Positions 1 to 11,191 of a DNA stretch of 64,000 nucleotides are shown here, in pieces. The stretch is from an uncultured Roseibium sp. (GTDB lineage: Bacteria; Pseudomonadota; Alphaproteobacteria; Rhizobiales; Stappiaceae): contig NZ_OY780957.1 in the NCBI RefSeq assembly GCF_963675985.1, positions 1,387,501 through 1,451,500 on the forward strand, in the 5' to 3' direction. Numbering within the stretch: position 1 is the stretch's first letter; each line of letters opens with the position of its first letter. Both the position numbers and the translations under genes were made by a program. Below the pieces are notes generated by a model. It was not told where the DNA came from, searched no databases, and saw only the letters and a program-made list of their open reading frames with translations.

Positions 1-1923
<1,923 letters not shown>

Positions 1924-2080
1924 TTAGTCCATGTTCATCTTTACTGCGCTCACGAGCGCAGCTCTCCGCAAGGGCGCCAAACAATTGGCGGCGCGCGGTC
2001 GCGCTTGCGAAGCCTCGCTTCGTAAAGTGCACAAAGCAAAATCATCGATAAGACCAGTTTCTATTATCTGCCCTTCGCCG

Positions 2081-2197
2081 GCCTGGTGGCTCTAGCGGGG
2101 AGCCCCCACCCGATCCCATCCCGAACTCGGCCGTGAAACTCCCCAGCGCTAATGGTACTGCATCTTAAGGTGTGGGAGAGTAGGTCGCTGCCAGGCC
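2081..2197 (+). rRNA. rrf: 5S ribosomal RNA
   Basis: About 116 nt with complementary ends (GCCTGG near 2081 and CCAGGC near 2191-2196 form helix I). It contains the conserved block CCCATCCCGAACTCGG and the 3' motif GGGAGAGTAGGTCGCTGCCAGG. It lies about 157 bp after the 23S end, with an ordinary transcribed spacer between them. Exact termini are uncertain by 1-2 nt. Confidence 0.95.
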
Positions 2198-2295
2198 TGC
2201 AAAGCGCAGATAATAAAAATCTCTTCAACGATGAAATCCACTCCCAGCACCTAAACGCTCTCATGCACCCGGTGCTGGCACCGTGGAGCAGCCCA

Positions 2296-2330
2296 CGCGT
2301 CGCCCGCAGGGCCAAAGGCCCGAGGACGCG
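2296..2330 (+). other. Hairpin in the 5S-tRNA spacer
   Basis: CGCGTC (2296-2301) pairs with GACGCG (2325-2330), and inside it GGGCC-AAA-GGCCC (2309-2321) forms a second stem. No U-run follows, so this is not a standard terminator. It may be a processing structure in the rRNA-tRNA transcript. A smaller GGCC-AAA-GGCC motif recurs near 2560, downstream of the tRNA. Confidence 0.4.
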
Positions 2331-2397
2331 CAAAACAAAAATACCGGGCTGGCCACAAAACATCTTTGGGCACCTAATCACGGCCCCTATATCTTGA

Positions 2398-2475
<78 letters not shown>

Positions 2476-2483
2476 AATAAAAT

Positions 2484-2508
2484 AACCCGGCCCCGTGCCG
2501 GGTTTTTT
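2484..2508 (+). terminator. Rho-independent terminator of the rRNA operon
   Basis: Stem AACCCGGC (2484-2491) and GCCGGGTT (2497-2504) with a 5-nt loop, followed by a run of T. It sits 10 bp after the tRNA CCA end, so it is the expected end of the rrn transcript. Confidence 0.9.
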
Positions 2509-2589
2509 GTGTTTGTTACGGTGGTCGAGGGTTGTGACCTGACCAGGGGCCCACAAGAAGGCCAAAGGCCGACGCAGGGGGACAAAAAC

Positions 2590-2606
2590 TTCAAATCCTG
2601 CCCCCG
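2590..2606 (+). repeat. 17-bp copy of the tRNA-fMet 3' end
   Basis: TTCAAATCCTGCCCCCG at 2590-2606 repeats exactly the T-loop to acceptor segment of the initiator tRNA (2452-2468), 138 bp away in the same orientation. The bases after it (ATACCA) still resemble the tRNA end (CAACCA). No 5' half of a tRNA is visible. It could be an attachment-site scar or the remnant of a duplicated tRNA. Confidence 0.7.
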
Positions 2607-2620
2607 ATACCAAATACATG

Positions 2621-2655
2621 AAAAGCCCGCTCGGTGAAAACCAGCGGGCTTTTTT
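2621..2655 (+). terminator. Second rho-independent terminator
   Basis: AAAAGCCCGCT (2621-2631) pairs with AGCGGGCTTTT (2643-2653), and the T-run continues. It is 15 bp past the tRNA-end repeat, so the repeat and this terminator look like a copied tRNA tail plus terminator. It could also help end transcription from the convergent gene at 2794-4746. Confidence 0.8.
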
Positions 2656-2793
2656 GCGTCCAGGACCGAGGGAACTGACCTGCTCCCGGTCGTTTAGAGT
2701 GACCAAACCTTACCCGGCACACCCGATCAGCGGCATTGAAACCTGATTGCAAAGGGAGGCGTAATGGACAGCAATTCCGAACCAGAAGCGTCG

Positions 2794-4746
2794 TTAAAGC
2801 GTCGAGGTTTCCGGGGTATTCAGCAAGGCGTCCATCCGCAGGGCCACATGCATCTCTAGCGCCTTGATCGGATCGTCCCATCCGCCGGTGATTTGTTCGA
2901 GTGTTTCAAGACGTTGGCGAACAGTATTTACGTGAAGTTCCAGGGCGTCCGCCGTTCGTTTGAGGCTGTATTGGCCTTCGAGGTAACACAACAGGGTTTT
3001 TTTCAGGTCCGCGCTCTGCCGGGGCGCCCTGATTTCGATCGGCTTGAGGATATCCTCCATGTACCGGGAGAGCCGGGCTGCGTCTCCGGTCTCGAACAGC
3101 TTCGCGATGAAATCGAGGTCGGACCGTTCGATAAAGCGGACAAGTGGTCCGATTTTGCGGACCACCTGGAGTGCTCTGTTCAGTCGCGCGTATTCGGCCG
3201 ATATCCCGGACAGGTCGTTGAACGGATTGGAGACGATGCCGCCGGCCTGCCATTCCGATCCAACCCCGGTTAAATGGCTCAGGAACTCCTTCATCGCATG
3301 ACGTGTGCCGAAGCCGACATAGGCATCGTCGAACAGGTCCACCAGCGCATTGGTCTTTCCCGCCGCTTCGCGGACGATCGCTGTCTGTGAGGTCCGGTCG
3401 AGGCCCGAAACGATTATGAGCGCGAGCACCAACGGTTCCTCGGCGTTCAGGTCGAGCCGTTCACGCACCGCCGAAAGAGTGGCCGGGTCGGGTGGTGTGA
3501 CAAGAACAAGGTGGCGCAGCAGGGTGGACGATGCGATCAGCTTTTCCGTCTCCCGCTTTTCGTTCCAGAGCCTTGCGATCGAAAGCGCTACCGCACTGCG
3601 CTCGAGATTACGGATCTCAATGGCATCGAGCTCTTCCTGATGACATATGACGAGGCACTCGCCGCGTGCGCTGCCGCCATGCAGGGCGATCACGCGGCAC
3701 TGCTCCTCCGGCGTGTCGGTCATGATCGCGGACCGTCCGGTATTGCGGGACTGCGAGATTGCGCGGATCAACGGCGCGACTTCGAATGCGCCGTCTCGCA
3801 GCTTCACCGCGATTTGCCCGCGATAGGCCGCGGACACGAACTCGTCCGCCGCGTTGAGTTCGCTGTCGAACAGGAAGATGGCGCCGCCAATCTGGTTTGC
3901 CATACGCTCCAGGAATTTCTCCATCTCGCCGCCCGAGGCGAGCAGAGAGGTCATCTCGTCATGGGCGGCAGCCGATGCCTCGACGCGCTGAATATGTTCA
4001 ATGAGCGCATTTCGGTTGCGCTGAGCTTCGTCCAGTGCCTCCGACAGGAGATGAAAGGCGTTGGCATTGCGCATGGCAATGCCGGCATGCAGGGCGAAGG
4101 ACCCCAGAACCGAGATTTCGCGGCCGCTCAGCTTGCGCGCATAGCGGTCGGCGATAAACAGGAAGCCATGCACTTCCCCCTCTGACAGGATCGGGAACCC
4201 CGCGAGCGAGACGATGTTCTCTGTCTCGAAGGTAAGGTCGAGATCCGGCGAGTGTTTGAAGCGCTTGTCGCCCAGGTAGTCCTGTGTGTCGAAAAAACTC
4301 TTGGATTCCATGATGAGGCTGACCGCGCCATATTCGAAGCGGCTGGTCATGCGGGTTGTCGCCGGCGAGAGATAGCCTTCGGCGGCGACCGTGCGGAAAA
4401 TGCCGGCTTCATCGTCCAGGATCGTTACCCAGGCTATATTGGCTCCGACGAGGTTGCGTGCGCGCCCGACGATCGTCTGGAATAGGCCCTGCAACTCGAG
4501 CGTCTTCGACAGATCGTGCGTCGTGTCTATGAACAGGCTGAGGCCTTTTTCCGAAAGGGTGCTGTCGCGCAGCGACTGGCGGATCAGGGTGAGAGCCGAC
4601 TGAAGTGTGCCAAAATCCGCCATACGGCCCGCGCGTTCGGCGAGGCTTTCTATTTCGCCGACAAGTGCATCCACGTCGCCTTCTTCGGCGTCATGGCTGA
4701 TCTTGCCCAATAGTTCGATTGTCGGCCGAAAAAGGTCGCTCCCCAT
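2794..4746 (-). CDS. GAF-domain, PucR/CdaR-type transcriptional regulator
   Basis: A 650-residue cytoplasmic regulator. An N-terminal helical stretch is followed by a GAF-like sensor domain at about residues 80-230 and a second, less clear sensor-like region at 250-400. The last 60-70 residues form the PucR/CdaR-type helix-turn-helix, with the segment SLKRTADALELHVNTVRQRL. Family members sense small metabolites and usually activate a neighbouring catabolic operon. The ATG at 4746 is preceded by a strong GGGAGGA. It diverges from the BKACE-esterase-thiolase-ABC operon across an AT-rich 144-bp region, so that operon is the likely target. Effector unknown. Confidence 0.88.
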   Translation of the reverse strand: MGSDLFRPTIELLGKISHDAEEGDVDALVGEIESLAERAGRMADFGTLQSALTLIRQSLRDSTLSEKGLSLFIDTTHDLSKTLELQGLFQTIVGRARNLVGANIAWVTILDDEAGIFRTVAAEGYLSPATTRMTSRFEYGAVSLIMESKSFFDTQDYLGDKRFKHSPDLDLTFETENIVSLAGFPILSEGEVHGFLFIADRYARKLSGREISVLGSFALHAGIAMRNANAFHLLSEALDEAQRNRNALIEHIQRVEASAAAHDEMTSLLASGGEMEKFLERMANQIGGAIFLFDSELNAADEFVSAAYRGQIAVKLRDGAFEVAPLIRAISQSRNTGRSAIMTDTPEEQCRVIALHGGSARGECLVICHQEELDAIEIRNLERSAVALSIARLWNEKRETEKLIASSTLLRHLVLVTPPDPATLSAVRERLDLNAEEPLVLALIIVSGLDRTSQTAIVREAAGKTNALVDLFDDAYVGFGTRHAMKEFLSHLTGVGSEWQAGGIVSNPFNDLSGISAEYARLNRALQVVRKIGPLVRFIERSDLDFIAKLFETGDAARLSRYMEDILKPIEIRAPRQSADLKKTLLCYLEGQYSLKRTADALELHVNTVRQRLETLEQITGGWDDPIKALEMHVALRMDALLNTPETSTL

Positions 4747-4890
4747 TGTCTCCTCCCGGCAGTATCAGCCTGTAGGAAGTATACATAATTTTTTGAAATG
4801 AATGGATATTTAGTACATAGGTAAATTTTCCGATGCGGACTACCATCTTTCATCGGGCGTGCGCCATCGTTGCGTCCGCGGGAGGACATT
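4747..4890. promoter_or_regulatory. Divergent promoter region (regulator / BKACE operon)
   Basis: The 144 bp between the regulator start and the leader ORF include an unusually AT-rich core (about 4778-4830) in a GC-rich neighbourhood, as expected for two back-to-back promoters and a regulator site. I see no clean palindrome and no convincing -35/-10 pair, so no operator is assigned. Confidence 0.5.
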
Positions 4891-5028
4891 ATGAACAGCG
4901 TCAAAGGTCCGTGTGGTCCGGAGGCGGGGAAACCCGTATCCGACCCGGATAAGGCCTGCTGCATGGCTGCGTACGGCCTGGATATCGCTGTGACAGTCAG
5001 ACTGTTTTCAGCAGGGGCGGTGGCATGA
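4891..5028 (+). CDS. Possible 45-codon leader ORF, overlapping the BKACE start
   Basis: ATG at 4891 is preceded by GGGAGGA with good spacing. The frame stays open to TGA at 5026-5028, which overlaps the next gene's ATG as ATGA. The 45-residue product has Cys at positions 8, 23 and 24, a hydrophobic C-terminus (ending RLFSAGAVA) and no family I recognise. Either it is a small protein or its translation couples ribosomes to the BKACE gene, whose own ribosome-binding site is weak. It is too short to judge coding potential firmly; chance is possible. Confidence 0.42.
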   Translation: MNSVKGPCGPEAGKPVSDPDKACCMAAYGLDIAVTVRLFSAGAVA

Positions 5029-5993
5029 GGAGCAGCCGGCGAAAGGTGGTCATCTCCTGCGCCGTGACGGGGGCTGTCCACACGCCCTCGATGTCCGAAT
5101 TCCTTCCCTTCACTCCGGAACAGATCGCGCAACAGGCGACCGACGCGGCGAGGGCGGGGGCCGCGATCCTGTGTCTGGAGCCCCGTGACCCTGCCAATGG
5201 CAATCCGGCGCCTGATGCGGAAATTTGCGAAGACATCGTATCGGCGGTCAGAGCCCAGACCGATGCCCTCATCGCCATCTCGACGGCCGGCACCGCCGCG
5301 TACCCGATCGATGACCGCCTGGCCTGTCCGCTTGCCGTTGGTCCTGAGGCGGTTTCGGTCGACATGGGGGCGATCAGCCATTCCTACCGAAGATCCGCCC
5401 AAGGTATCTCCGAATGGAAATTCGGCTGGGAAAAAACGTTTGTCGAAGAGGCCGATGGCCAGTTTCGCGGCAATACGCTGCTGGACATAAAGACGATACT
5501 TGCCCGGCTGGTTCACGGACACAAAATGCGTCTCATTTTCGAATGTCACGATCCAAGCCATCTCCACAATCTGGCGCATTGTCTGGACGAGGGGATCGTC
5601 CACGGACCCCTTTTCATCCAGTTTCACTTCGGCATGACCGGCGGTCTCGGTAGCGATCCCGGGAATGTCCACATGATGCAGGCGGCGGCGAATCGGCTGT
5701 TCGCTCATGACGGCTACGAGTTTTCCGTTGCCGTCCACGGACGGCATCAGATCCCGCTCGCGGTGCTCTCCGCCATTATGGGTGGGCATGTCCGGGTCGG
5801 GCTCGCCGACAGCCTTTATCTGGGCAAGGGGCTGCTTGCCACCTCCTGCGCTGCGCAGGTTCTCAAGATCCGCCGTATCCTGGAAGACCTTTCTCTTGAA
5901 ATCGCGAGCCCGGAGGAGGCCCGCGAAATTCTTCGGACGGGCAGCACGACCAGGATCGAACACCCGGCCGGGGAGGTTAGGTTGAATGGCTGA
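5025..5993 (+). CDS. BKACE (DUF849) family protein with altered metal site
   Basis: A 322-residue TIM-barrel protein of the beta-keto-acid cleavage enzyme family. That family uses Zn2+ to condense a beta-keto acid with acetyl-CoA and yield acetoacetate and a new CoA ester. The N-terminal SCAVTGAVHTPSMS, the RDP segment and the VRVGL segment fit well. The zinc ligands of characterised members (HxH, and Glu in GLED) are replaced here: residues 50 and 52 are Cys and Glu (ILCLEPRDP), and residue 261 is Ala (GLADS). Arg257 and Asp262, equivalent to catalytic Arg226/Asp231 of Kce, remain. The gene overlaps the esterase by 8 bp. Family assignment is firm; activity is doubtful or changed. Confidence 0.85.
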   Translation: MRSSRRKVVISCAVTGAVHTPSMSEFLPFTPEQIAQQATDAARAGAAILCLEPRDPANGNPAPDAEICEDIVSAVRAQTDALIAISTAGTAAYPIDDRLACPLAVGPEAVSVDMGAISHSYRRSAQGISEWKFGWEKTFVEEADGQFRGNTLLDIKTILARLVHGHKMRLIFECHDPSHLHNLAHCLDEGIVHGPLFIQFHFGMTGGLGSDPGNVHMMQAAANRLFAHDGYEFSVAVHGRHQIPLAVLSAIMGGHVRVGLADSLYLGKGLLATSCAAQVLKIRRILEDLSLEIASPEEAREILRTGSTTRIEHPAGEVRLNG

Positions 5994-7578
5994 AGCGGCC
6001 GTAAATTCAGGTACCGTGAATGCTACCGTCCGCTGCCCGGCCGGAGTGTTCCGCGGCGTGGAAGAGGAAGGCGTGCGCATCTTCAGGGGGATCGCATACG
6101 CATTGCCGCCATCCGGTTCGAACCGCTGGAAGCCGCCGCGCCCCGTTCCCTCGCGCAGCGGCGTACATGATGCGATGCAATTCGGTCCGGCATGTCCGCA
6201 GCCGCCGAGGCGGCGCGGCAGCATCTACGCCAGCAAGCTTGCCGGTATGGGGGAGGACTGCCTCAGCCTGAATATCTGGACACCGCAGGGTGCCGAGGGT
6301 GCTTCCGTTTTCGTCTGGATCCACGGCGGTTCGCTCATATGGGGCGGAAGTTCGGAGCCTTTCTATGACGGGACGGAACTTGCCAAACGCGGGATTGTCG
6401 TCGTTTCGTTCAACTACCGGCTGGGGATTTTCGGTTATCTTGCGCATCCTGGGCTGAGCGCAGAGTCGCCCGACGGCATGTCCGGCAACTACGGACTTCT
6501 GGACCAGATCGCAGCGCTCGAATGGCTCCAAAACAACATCAGGGCCTTTGGCGGCGATCCGGACAATGTCACCGTCGCAGGCGAATCCGCCGGCGCTCTG
6601 AGCGTGCTCTACCTGATGTGCGCGCCGCGGGCGCGCGGTCTCTTCTCAAAGGCGATCGCGCAAAGCGGCTATGCGATTTCGACACCGCATCTGAAACAGG
6701 CCCGTTGCGGAGAAGTACCGGCAGAAGCAGCCGGAGAACGGATCGCGCGGGCTCTGGGTGCGGCCGATATCGCGGACCTGAGGGTAATGGATTCTCTCCG
6801 GCTCGCAACTGCTGCGGCGGAAGCGGATTTTTCGCCTTCGGGTGTCGTGGACGGCCAACTGCTGCCTCGGCAGATCGTCGAGACCTTCGAGCACGGCGAA
6901 CAGGCGCCGGTGCCGCTGCTGGCCGGGTTCAACAGTGGCGAGATCCGTTCCCTCCGGTTCCTGGCACCCGCCGCATGCGAGAACGGGGAAAGCTACGAGG
7001 CGGCGATCCGCTGCCGTTACGGCGATCTCGCTGCCGATTTCCTGCGGCTCTACCCGTCCGCCGATATGCAGGAGAGCATTCTCGCGGCGACGCGGGACGC
7101 AATCTACGGCTGGACGGTCGAGAAGTTGGCCGCAGAGCAGGAAGAGCTCGGGGCACCGGTTTATCTCTATCTGTTCGACCACGCATATCCCGCGGCGACC
7201 CTGGCCGGGTTGCGCGGGTTTCATGCCAGCGAGATTCCATACGTGTTCGGTACGCTCGACCGGACGCCTCCGCGCTGGCCGGTCATTCCCGCGACCGTGG
7301 CGGAACGGGCCCTTTCCCGCGCGATGACGGACTACTGGTCGGCGTTCGCGGCGGCGGGGGAACCCGCGGCAGTGGGGCTGCCGGAATGGCGGCCCCATGC
7401 GGAGGACGGATTCTGGATGCGCTTTGCCGATGCGCCGGAAGCCTCGGATACCCCGTATCCGGGCGCATACCGGTTGCATGAGGACGTGGTGCAAAGGCGC
7501 CGCGCGGCCGGAGGTGTCAACTGGAACTGGAATGTCGAAATCGCCTCGCCACCGCTACCGGCGCCAGTCTCACTTTAG
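5986..7578 (+). CDS. Type-B carboxylesterase
   Basis: A 530-residue alpha/beta-hydrolase of the carboxylesterase/para-nitrobenzyl-esterase family, hydrolysing carboxylic esters. Visible: the oxyanion-hole segment WIHGGS (111-116), nucleophile elbow GESAG with Ser201, a Glu in FNSGEIRS, and the catalytic His in [11 protein letters not shown] near the C-terminus. Length is normal for the family. No signal peptide is seen, so it is probably cytoplasmic. ATG lies inside the end of the BKACE gene after GGGAGG, so the two are translationally coupled. In context it may release an acid or alcohol from an imported ester before CoA-dependent degradation. Confidence 0.9.
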   Translation: MAEAAVNSGTVNATVRCPAGVFRGVEEEGVRIFRGIAYALPPSGSNRWKPPRPVPSRSGVHDAMQFGPACPQPPRRRGSIYASKLAGMGEDCLSLNIWTPQGAEGASVFVWIHGGSLIWGGSSEPFYDGTELAKRGIVVVSFNYRLGIFGYLAHPGLSAESPDGMSGNYGLLDQIAALEWLQNNIRAFGGDPDNVTVAGESAGALSVLYLMCAPRARGLFSKAIAQSGYAISTPHLKQARCGEVPAEAAGERIARALGAADIADLRVMDSLRLATAAAEADFSPSGVVDGQLLPRQIVETFEHGEQAPVPLLAGFNSGEIRSLRFLAPAACENGESYEAAIRCRYGDLAADFLRLYPSADMQESILAATRDAIYGWTVEKLAAEQEELGAPVYLYLFDHAYPAATLAGLRGFHASEIPYVFGTLDRTPPRWPVIPATVAERALSRAMTDYWSAFAAAGEPAAVGLPEWRPHAEDGFWMRFADAPEASDTPYPGAYRLHEDVVQRRRAAGGVNWNWNVEIASPPLPAPVSL

Positions 7579-7597
7579 GAAACCGGAGTACATAGAC

Positions 7598-8782
7598 TTG
7601 AGAGAAGCAGTCATCGTCAGCACAGCACGGACCGGGATCGGCAAGGCCTATCGCGGCAGCTTGAACGCGATCAAATCCCCGACCCTGGCCGGTCACGTTC
7701 TCCAACACGCGATCGGGCGCGCGGGGATCGAGGCGGGCGAGATCGAGGATTTTGTCCTCGGCACGGTTCTTGGCGCGGGAACGGCCGGTATGAACCTTGC
7801 CCGCAATTCCGTGTTCGCAGCAGGCGCGCCGGCGAGCGTTTCCGGCCAGACGATGGACCGCCAGTGTGCTTCCGGCCTGATGGCGATTGCGACGGCGGCC
7901 AAGCAGATCATGGTCGACGGTATGGAGGTCGTGGCGGCCGGGGGCCAGGAAAACATCTCCGCAGTCCAGAACAGGTATTTCGGTTGGGTCCAGGAGGAGG
8001 CCGATCCGAACGTCATCGCCAACGTCGAACATGCCTACATGCCGATGCTGCAGACGGCGGAATTCGTCGCGAAGAAATACGGTATCAGCCGGGAGGCGCA
8101 GGACGCGTACGCGCTGAAGTCCCAGCAGCGCACAGCGAAGGCCCAGGAGAACGGTGCATTCGATGATGAGATCGTGCCGATATCGACGACGATGGCCGTC
8201 AAGGACAAGGAAACCGGCGAGGTTTCGATGCGGGATGTGACGCTCGACCGCGACGAGGGCAACCGGCCGCAGACGACGCTGGAGATGCTGTCCGGTCTCA
8301 ACCCTGTCATTGACGGCGGCGTGATTACGGCGGGCAATGCCAGCCAGCTTTCCGACGGAGCTTCGGCCTGCATCCTGATGGAAGCGAAGACGGCCGAACG
8401 GCGCGGCCTCACACCGCTGGGAAGCTATCGCGGCATGGCGGTTGCGGGATGTCCGCCGGAGGAAATGGGCATCGGCCCGATCTACGCGGTTCCGAAGCTG
8501 CTGCAGCGGCACGGCTTGTCTGTCGACGATATCGGGCTGTGGGAGCTGAACGAGGCATTCGCCGTGCAGGCGCTCTACTGCCGCGATCGTCTCGGAATCG
8601 ACCCGGACAAATACAACGTGAACGGAGGCGGGATCTCCATCGGCCATCCCTATGGCATGACCGGCGCGCGGCTGGTCGGCCATGCGTTGATCGAGGGGCG
8701 CCGTCGGGGCGTGAAATATGTCGTGGTCACCATGTGCGTCGGCGGCGGCATGGGAGCCGCAGGGCTGTTCGAGGTTCATTGA
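7598..8782 (+). CDS. Thiolase (acetyl-CoA C-acyltransferase)
   Basis: A 394-residue thiolase that cleaves 3-ketoacyl-CoA with CoA, the last step of beta-oxidation, or runs in reverse. Nucleophilic Cys90 (DRQCASG), the His motif GHPYGMTG and the second Cys in TMCVGGGMG are all intact. The start is taken as TTG at 7598, after GGAG at 7585, because family proteins begin with [15 protein letters not shown] and no ATG fits. It starts 20 bp after the esterase stop. With the following hydroxyacyl-CoA dehydrogenase it makes the last two beta-oxidation steps; no acyl-CoA dehydrogenase is in this operon. Confidence 0.93.
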   Translation: MREAVIVSTARTGIGKAYRGSLNAIKSPTLAGHVLQHAIGRAGIEAGEIEDFVLGTVLGAGTAGMNLARNSVFAAGAPASVSGQTMDRQCASGLMAIATAAKQIMVDGMEVVAAGGQENISAVQNRYFGWVQEEADPNVIANVEHAYMPMLQTAEFVAKKYGISREAQDAYALKSQQRTAKAQENGAFDDEIVPISTTMAVKDKETGEVSMRDVTLDRDEGNRPQTTLEMLSGLNPVIDGGVITAGNASQLSDGASACILMEAKTAERRGLTPLGSYRGMAVAGCPPEEMGIGPIYAVPKLLQRHGLSVDDIGLWELNEAFAVQALYCRDRLGIDPDKYNVNGGGISIGHPYGMTGARLVGHALIEGRRRGVKYVVVTMCVGGGMGAAGLFEVH

Positions 8783-8839
8783 CGGGAACATGCACCGCCT
8801 TTTCGGGTGGTGAACGGATTTGATGCAGGGAGAGACGGA

Positions 8840-9733
8840 ATGATGGAGTTACGCGATCGAACCGCGATCGTCACCGGCGCCGGACAGGGGCTGGGCAGAT
8901 GCCATGCGCTGGAGCTGGCGCGTCTGGGCGCACGGGTTGTCGTGAACGACGTGAATGGCGAGAACGCCGAAGGCGTTGCGGCAGAGATCAGGGCCGGCGG
9001 TGGCGAAGCCACGGCTTTCGCCGGTTCTGTCACGGACGAGGGACAAGTCGCCGAAATGGTCGGCGGGGCAATGGCGTCCTTCGGGCGCGTCGACATTCTG
9101 ATCAACAATGCCGGAATCTTGCGGGATAAATCCTTTTCCAAGATGGATTTCGACGATTTCCGTCAGGTCGTCGATGTCCATCTCATGGGGGCGGTGATTT
9201 GTACCAAGTCGGTCTGGGAGATCATGCGCGCGCAGCGCTACGGCCGGATCGTCATGACGACGTCTTCGTCGGGCCTTTATGGCAATTTCGGTCAGTCGAA
9301 CTATGGCGCAGCCAAGATGGCTCTCGTCGGCTTGATGCAGACGCTGTCGCTGGAAGGCGAGAAATACGGCATCCGGGTGAACTGTCTGGCGCCGACAGCG
9401 GGCACGCAGATGACCCAGGGGTTGTTCTCATCCGAGGCGGATCGGACTCTGGCGCCGGACCTGGCTTCCAAGGGATTGCTGGCGCTGGTTGGCGACAGCG
9501 CTCCGACGCGATCGATCCTGTGCGCCGGCGCAGGCCACTTCGCACGGGCGAATATCACCATGACAAGGGGCGTACAGATCGGCGGTGGCGAGGAGGCCGC
9601 GGAGCGGGTCGTCGAGGCGTGGGAAAAGATCAGCGACCGATCCGGTGAAGCTGTGCCCGGCAGCGGTTTTGCCCAGGTGGAGCAGGTTCTTGTCAGCGCG
9701 GGGGTTGCTGCTGATGCAATCCTGACCGGCTGA
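8840..9733 (+). CDS. SDR dehydrogenase, MFE-2-type hydroxyacyl-CoA dehydrogenase
   Basis: A 297-residue short-chain dehydrogenase/reductase resembling the dehydrogenase domain of peroxisomal multifunctional enzyme type 2, predicted to oxidise (R)-3-hydroxyacyl-CoA with NAD+. Motifs: TGAGQGLG (12-19), NNAG (89-92), Ser cluster (142-144), Tyr155 and Lys159 in YGAAK. A C-terminal extension of about 50 residues after the Rossmann core matches this subgroup. The start is the first of two adjacent ATGs (8840, 8843), 6 bp after AGGGAGAG; an upstream in-frame ATG at 8807 lacks a ribosome-binding site. Same operon as the thiolase. Confidence 0.88.
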   Translation: MMELRDRTAIVTGAGQGLGRCHALELARLGARVVVNDVNGENAEGVAAEIRAGGGEATAFAGSVTDEGQVAEMVGGAMASFGRVDILINNAGILRDKSFSKMDFDDFRQVVDVHLMGAVICTKSVWEIMRAQRYGRIVMTTSSSGLYGNFGQSNYGAAKMALVGLMQTLSLEGEKYGIRVNCLAPTAGTQMTQGLFSSEADRTLAPDLASKGLLALVGDSAPTRSILCAGAGHFARANITMTRGVQIGGGEEAAERVVEAWEKISDRSGEAVPGSGFAQVEQVLVSAGVAADAILTG

Positions 9734-9841
9734 CCAAACGGGTTTCCTTTGCAGCCGTAACCGGGGAGGAGCGGCAGGAAGCGAAGGAAGCCCGAAATAG
9801 AGGGCGGCGGATAACCCGCCGTCGCAAAGTGGAGGAATGTC

Positions 9842-11092
9842 ATGAGGAAAATACTTGTTTCGACAGCCGTTGCGCTGTCGCTTTTCGGCGCGTCCGCGAT
9901 ACAGGCGGCTGCGGAAGATACCCTCAAGATAGGATATGTCGATCCGCTTTCGGGCGGCGGTGCGGCTGCCGGGCAGATCGGTCTCAACCAGCTCAAATTC
10001 ATTGCCGAAGAGATCAACAGCAAGGGTGGGGTACTCGGCAAGCAGGTCGAGATCATTCCCTACGACAACAAGCTCGACCCGCAGGTCAGCCTGGTTCAGG
10101 TTCAGAAGGCGATAGACCAGGGCGTGCGCATCGTCGTGCAGGGGAACGGTTCCTCGGTCGCTTCTGCTGTCGAGGGCTTTGTCACCAAATTCAACTCGCG
10201 TAATCCCGGCAAGGAAGTGGTTCACATCAACCACGCCGCCATCGACCCGTCGCTGACCAACGACAATTGCAGTTACTGGCACTTCGCTTTCGACGCCAAC
10301 GTCAACATCAAGGTGGAGGCGATGACCAGCTTCATGAAGGCGAACGAGGCGATCAAGAAAGTCTATCTGATAAGCCAGGATTATTCCTTCGGCCATTCGG
10401 TGGCCAAGGCGGCCGCGGCTAAGCTTGGCGAGGAAGGCTCCGGCATCGAAGTTGTCGGCAACGAGTTCGTGCCGTTGCAGAAGGTGACCGACTTCTCGCC
10501 GTATATCGCGAAGATCAAGGCCTCCGGAGCCGATTCCGTGATGACCGCCAACTGGGGTAACGATCTGCAGTTGCTGATCAAGGCCGCCGGCGATGCCGGG
10601 CTGGATGTCAACTGGTACACCTTCTATGCCGGTCTGGCCGGCACGCCGACCGCCATCAAGCAGGCCGGGCTGGAAGACAAGGTGTTTCAGATCACCGAAG
10701 GTGTGAACAACATCGATTACAAGCCGATGCAGGACAAGGTGAAGGCCTATTTCGCCAAGTATCCCGACGCGCCGATTTATTATCCGCGTCTGTTCAATGC
10801 GATGGGTATGGTCTTCAAGGCCGTCGAGGAGGCGGGGTCCGACGATCCGGTGAAATTCGTGCCGAAGCTGGAAGGCATGCACTACGTCGACTTCATCGAC
10901 GGCAAGGAAGGCTTCATGCGCAAGGATGACCACCAGTACTTCCAGACGATGTACATCTCCGGCCTCGGTGCGCTCGGCCCCAATCAGCCTTTCGATGAGG
11001 AAGGCACCGGCTGGGGCTGGAAGGTGGCAGCGACGGTTCCTGTCGACAACACCATCGTTTCGACCACCTGTGAGATGGAACGCCCGGAATAA
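9842..11092 (+). CDS. Branched-chain-amino-acid-type ABC substrate-binding protein
   Basis: A 416-residue periplasmic binding protein of the LivJ/LivK (type I) family. The N-terminal signal peptide MRKILVSTAVALSLFGASA is followed by a likely cut after IQAAA. The mature start EDTLKIGYVDPLSGGGAAAG is the usual ligand-pocket strand. GGAGGA precedes the ATG. A GC hairpin (9805-9821) lies just upstream and another follows the gene. Such proteins in catabolic operons often bind aromatic or aliphatic acids rather than amino acids. The ligand is presumably what the BKACE/esterase/thiolase genes degrade. Confidence 0.93.
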   Translation: MRKILVSTAVALSLFGASAIQAAAEDTLKIGYVDPLSGGGAAAGQIGLNQLKFIAEEINSKGGVLGKQVEIIPYDNKLDPQVSLVQVQKAIDQGVRIVVQGNGSSVASAVEGFVTKFNSRNPGKEVVHINHAAIDPSLTNDNCSYWHFAFDANVNIKVEAMTSFMKANEAIKKVYLISQDYSFGHSVAKAAAAKLGEEGSGIEVVGNEFVPLQKVTDFSPYIAKIKASGADSVMTANWGNDLQLLIKAAGDAGLDVNWYTFYAGLAGTPTAIKQAGLEDKVFQITEGVNNIDYKPMQDKVKAYFAKYPDAPIYYPRLFNAMGMVFKAVEEAGSDDPVKFVPKLEGMHYVDFIDGKEGFMRKDDHQYFQTMYISGLGALGPNQPFDEEGTGWGWKVAATVPVDNTIVSTTCEMERPE

Positions 11093-11103
11093 CACGATTG
11101 CCA

Positions 11104-11135
11104 AGGCGGCGGCGGACCCCGGTCCGGAGCCGCCT
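11104..11135 (+). other. Intercistronic hairpin after the Liv binding protein
   Basis: AGGCGGC (11104-11110) pairs with GCCGCCT (11129-11135), and GGACC/GGTCC (11114-11125) forms an inner stem. No U-run follows. It lies 11 bp after the binding-protein stop and before the permease gene, where it would protect the upstream mRNA or attenuate downstream expression. Confidence 0.6.
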
Positions 11136-11191
11136 GGCTTTCGATATATGCCTCCGCGCAAGCTGACCTTTGCCGGGAGTGGAAAGCCTTC

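Noticed and set aside
4650..6224. 524-codon open frame on the minus strand
   Set aside because: Antisense to the BKACE gene and spanning the divergent promoter; composition is that of a shadow frame.
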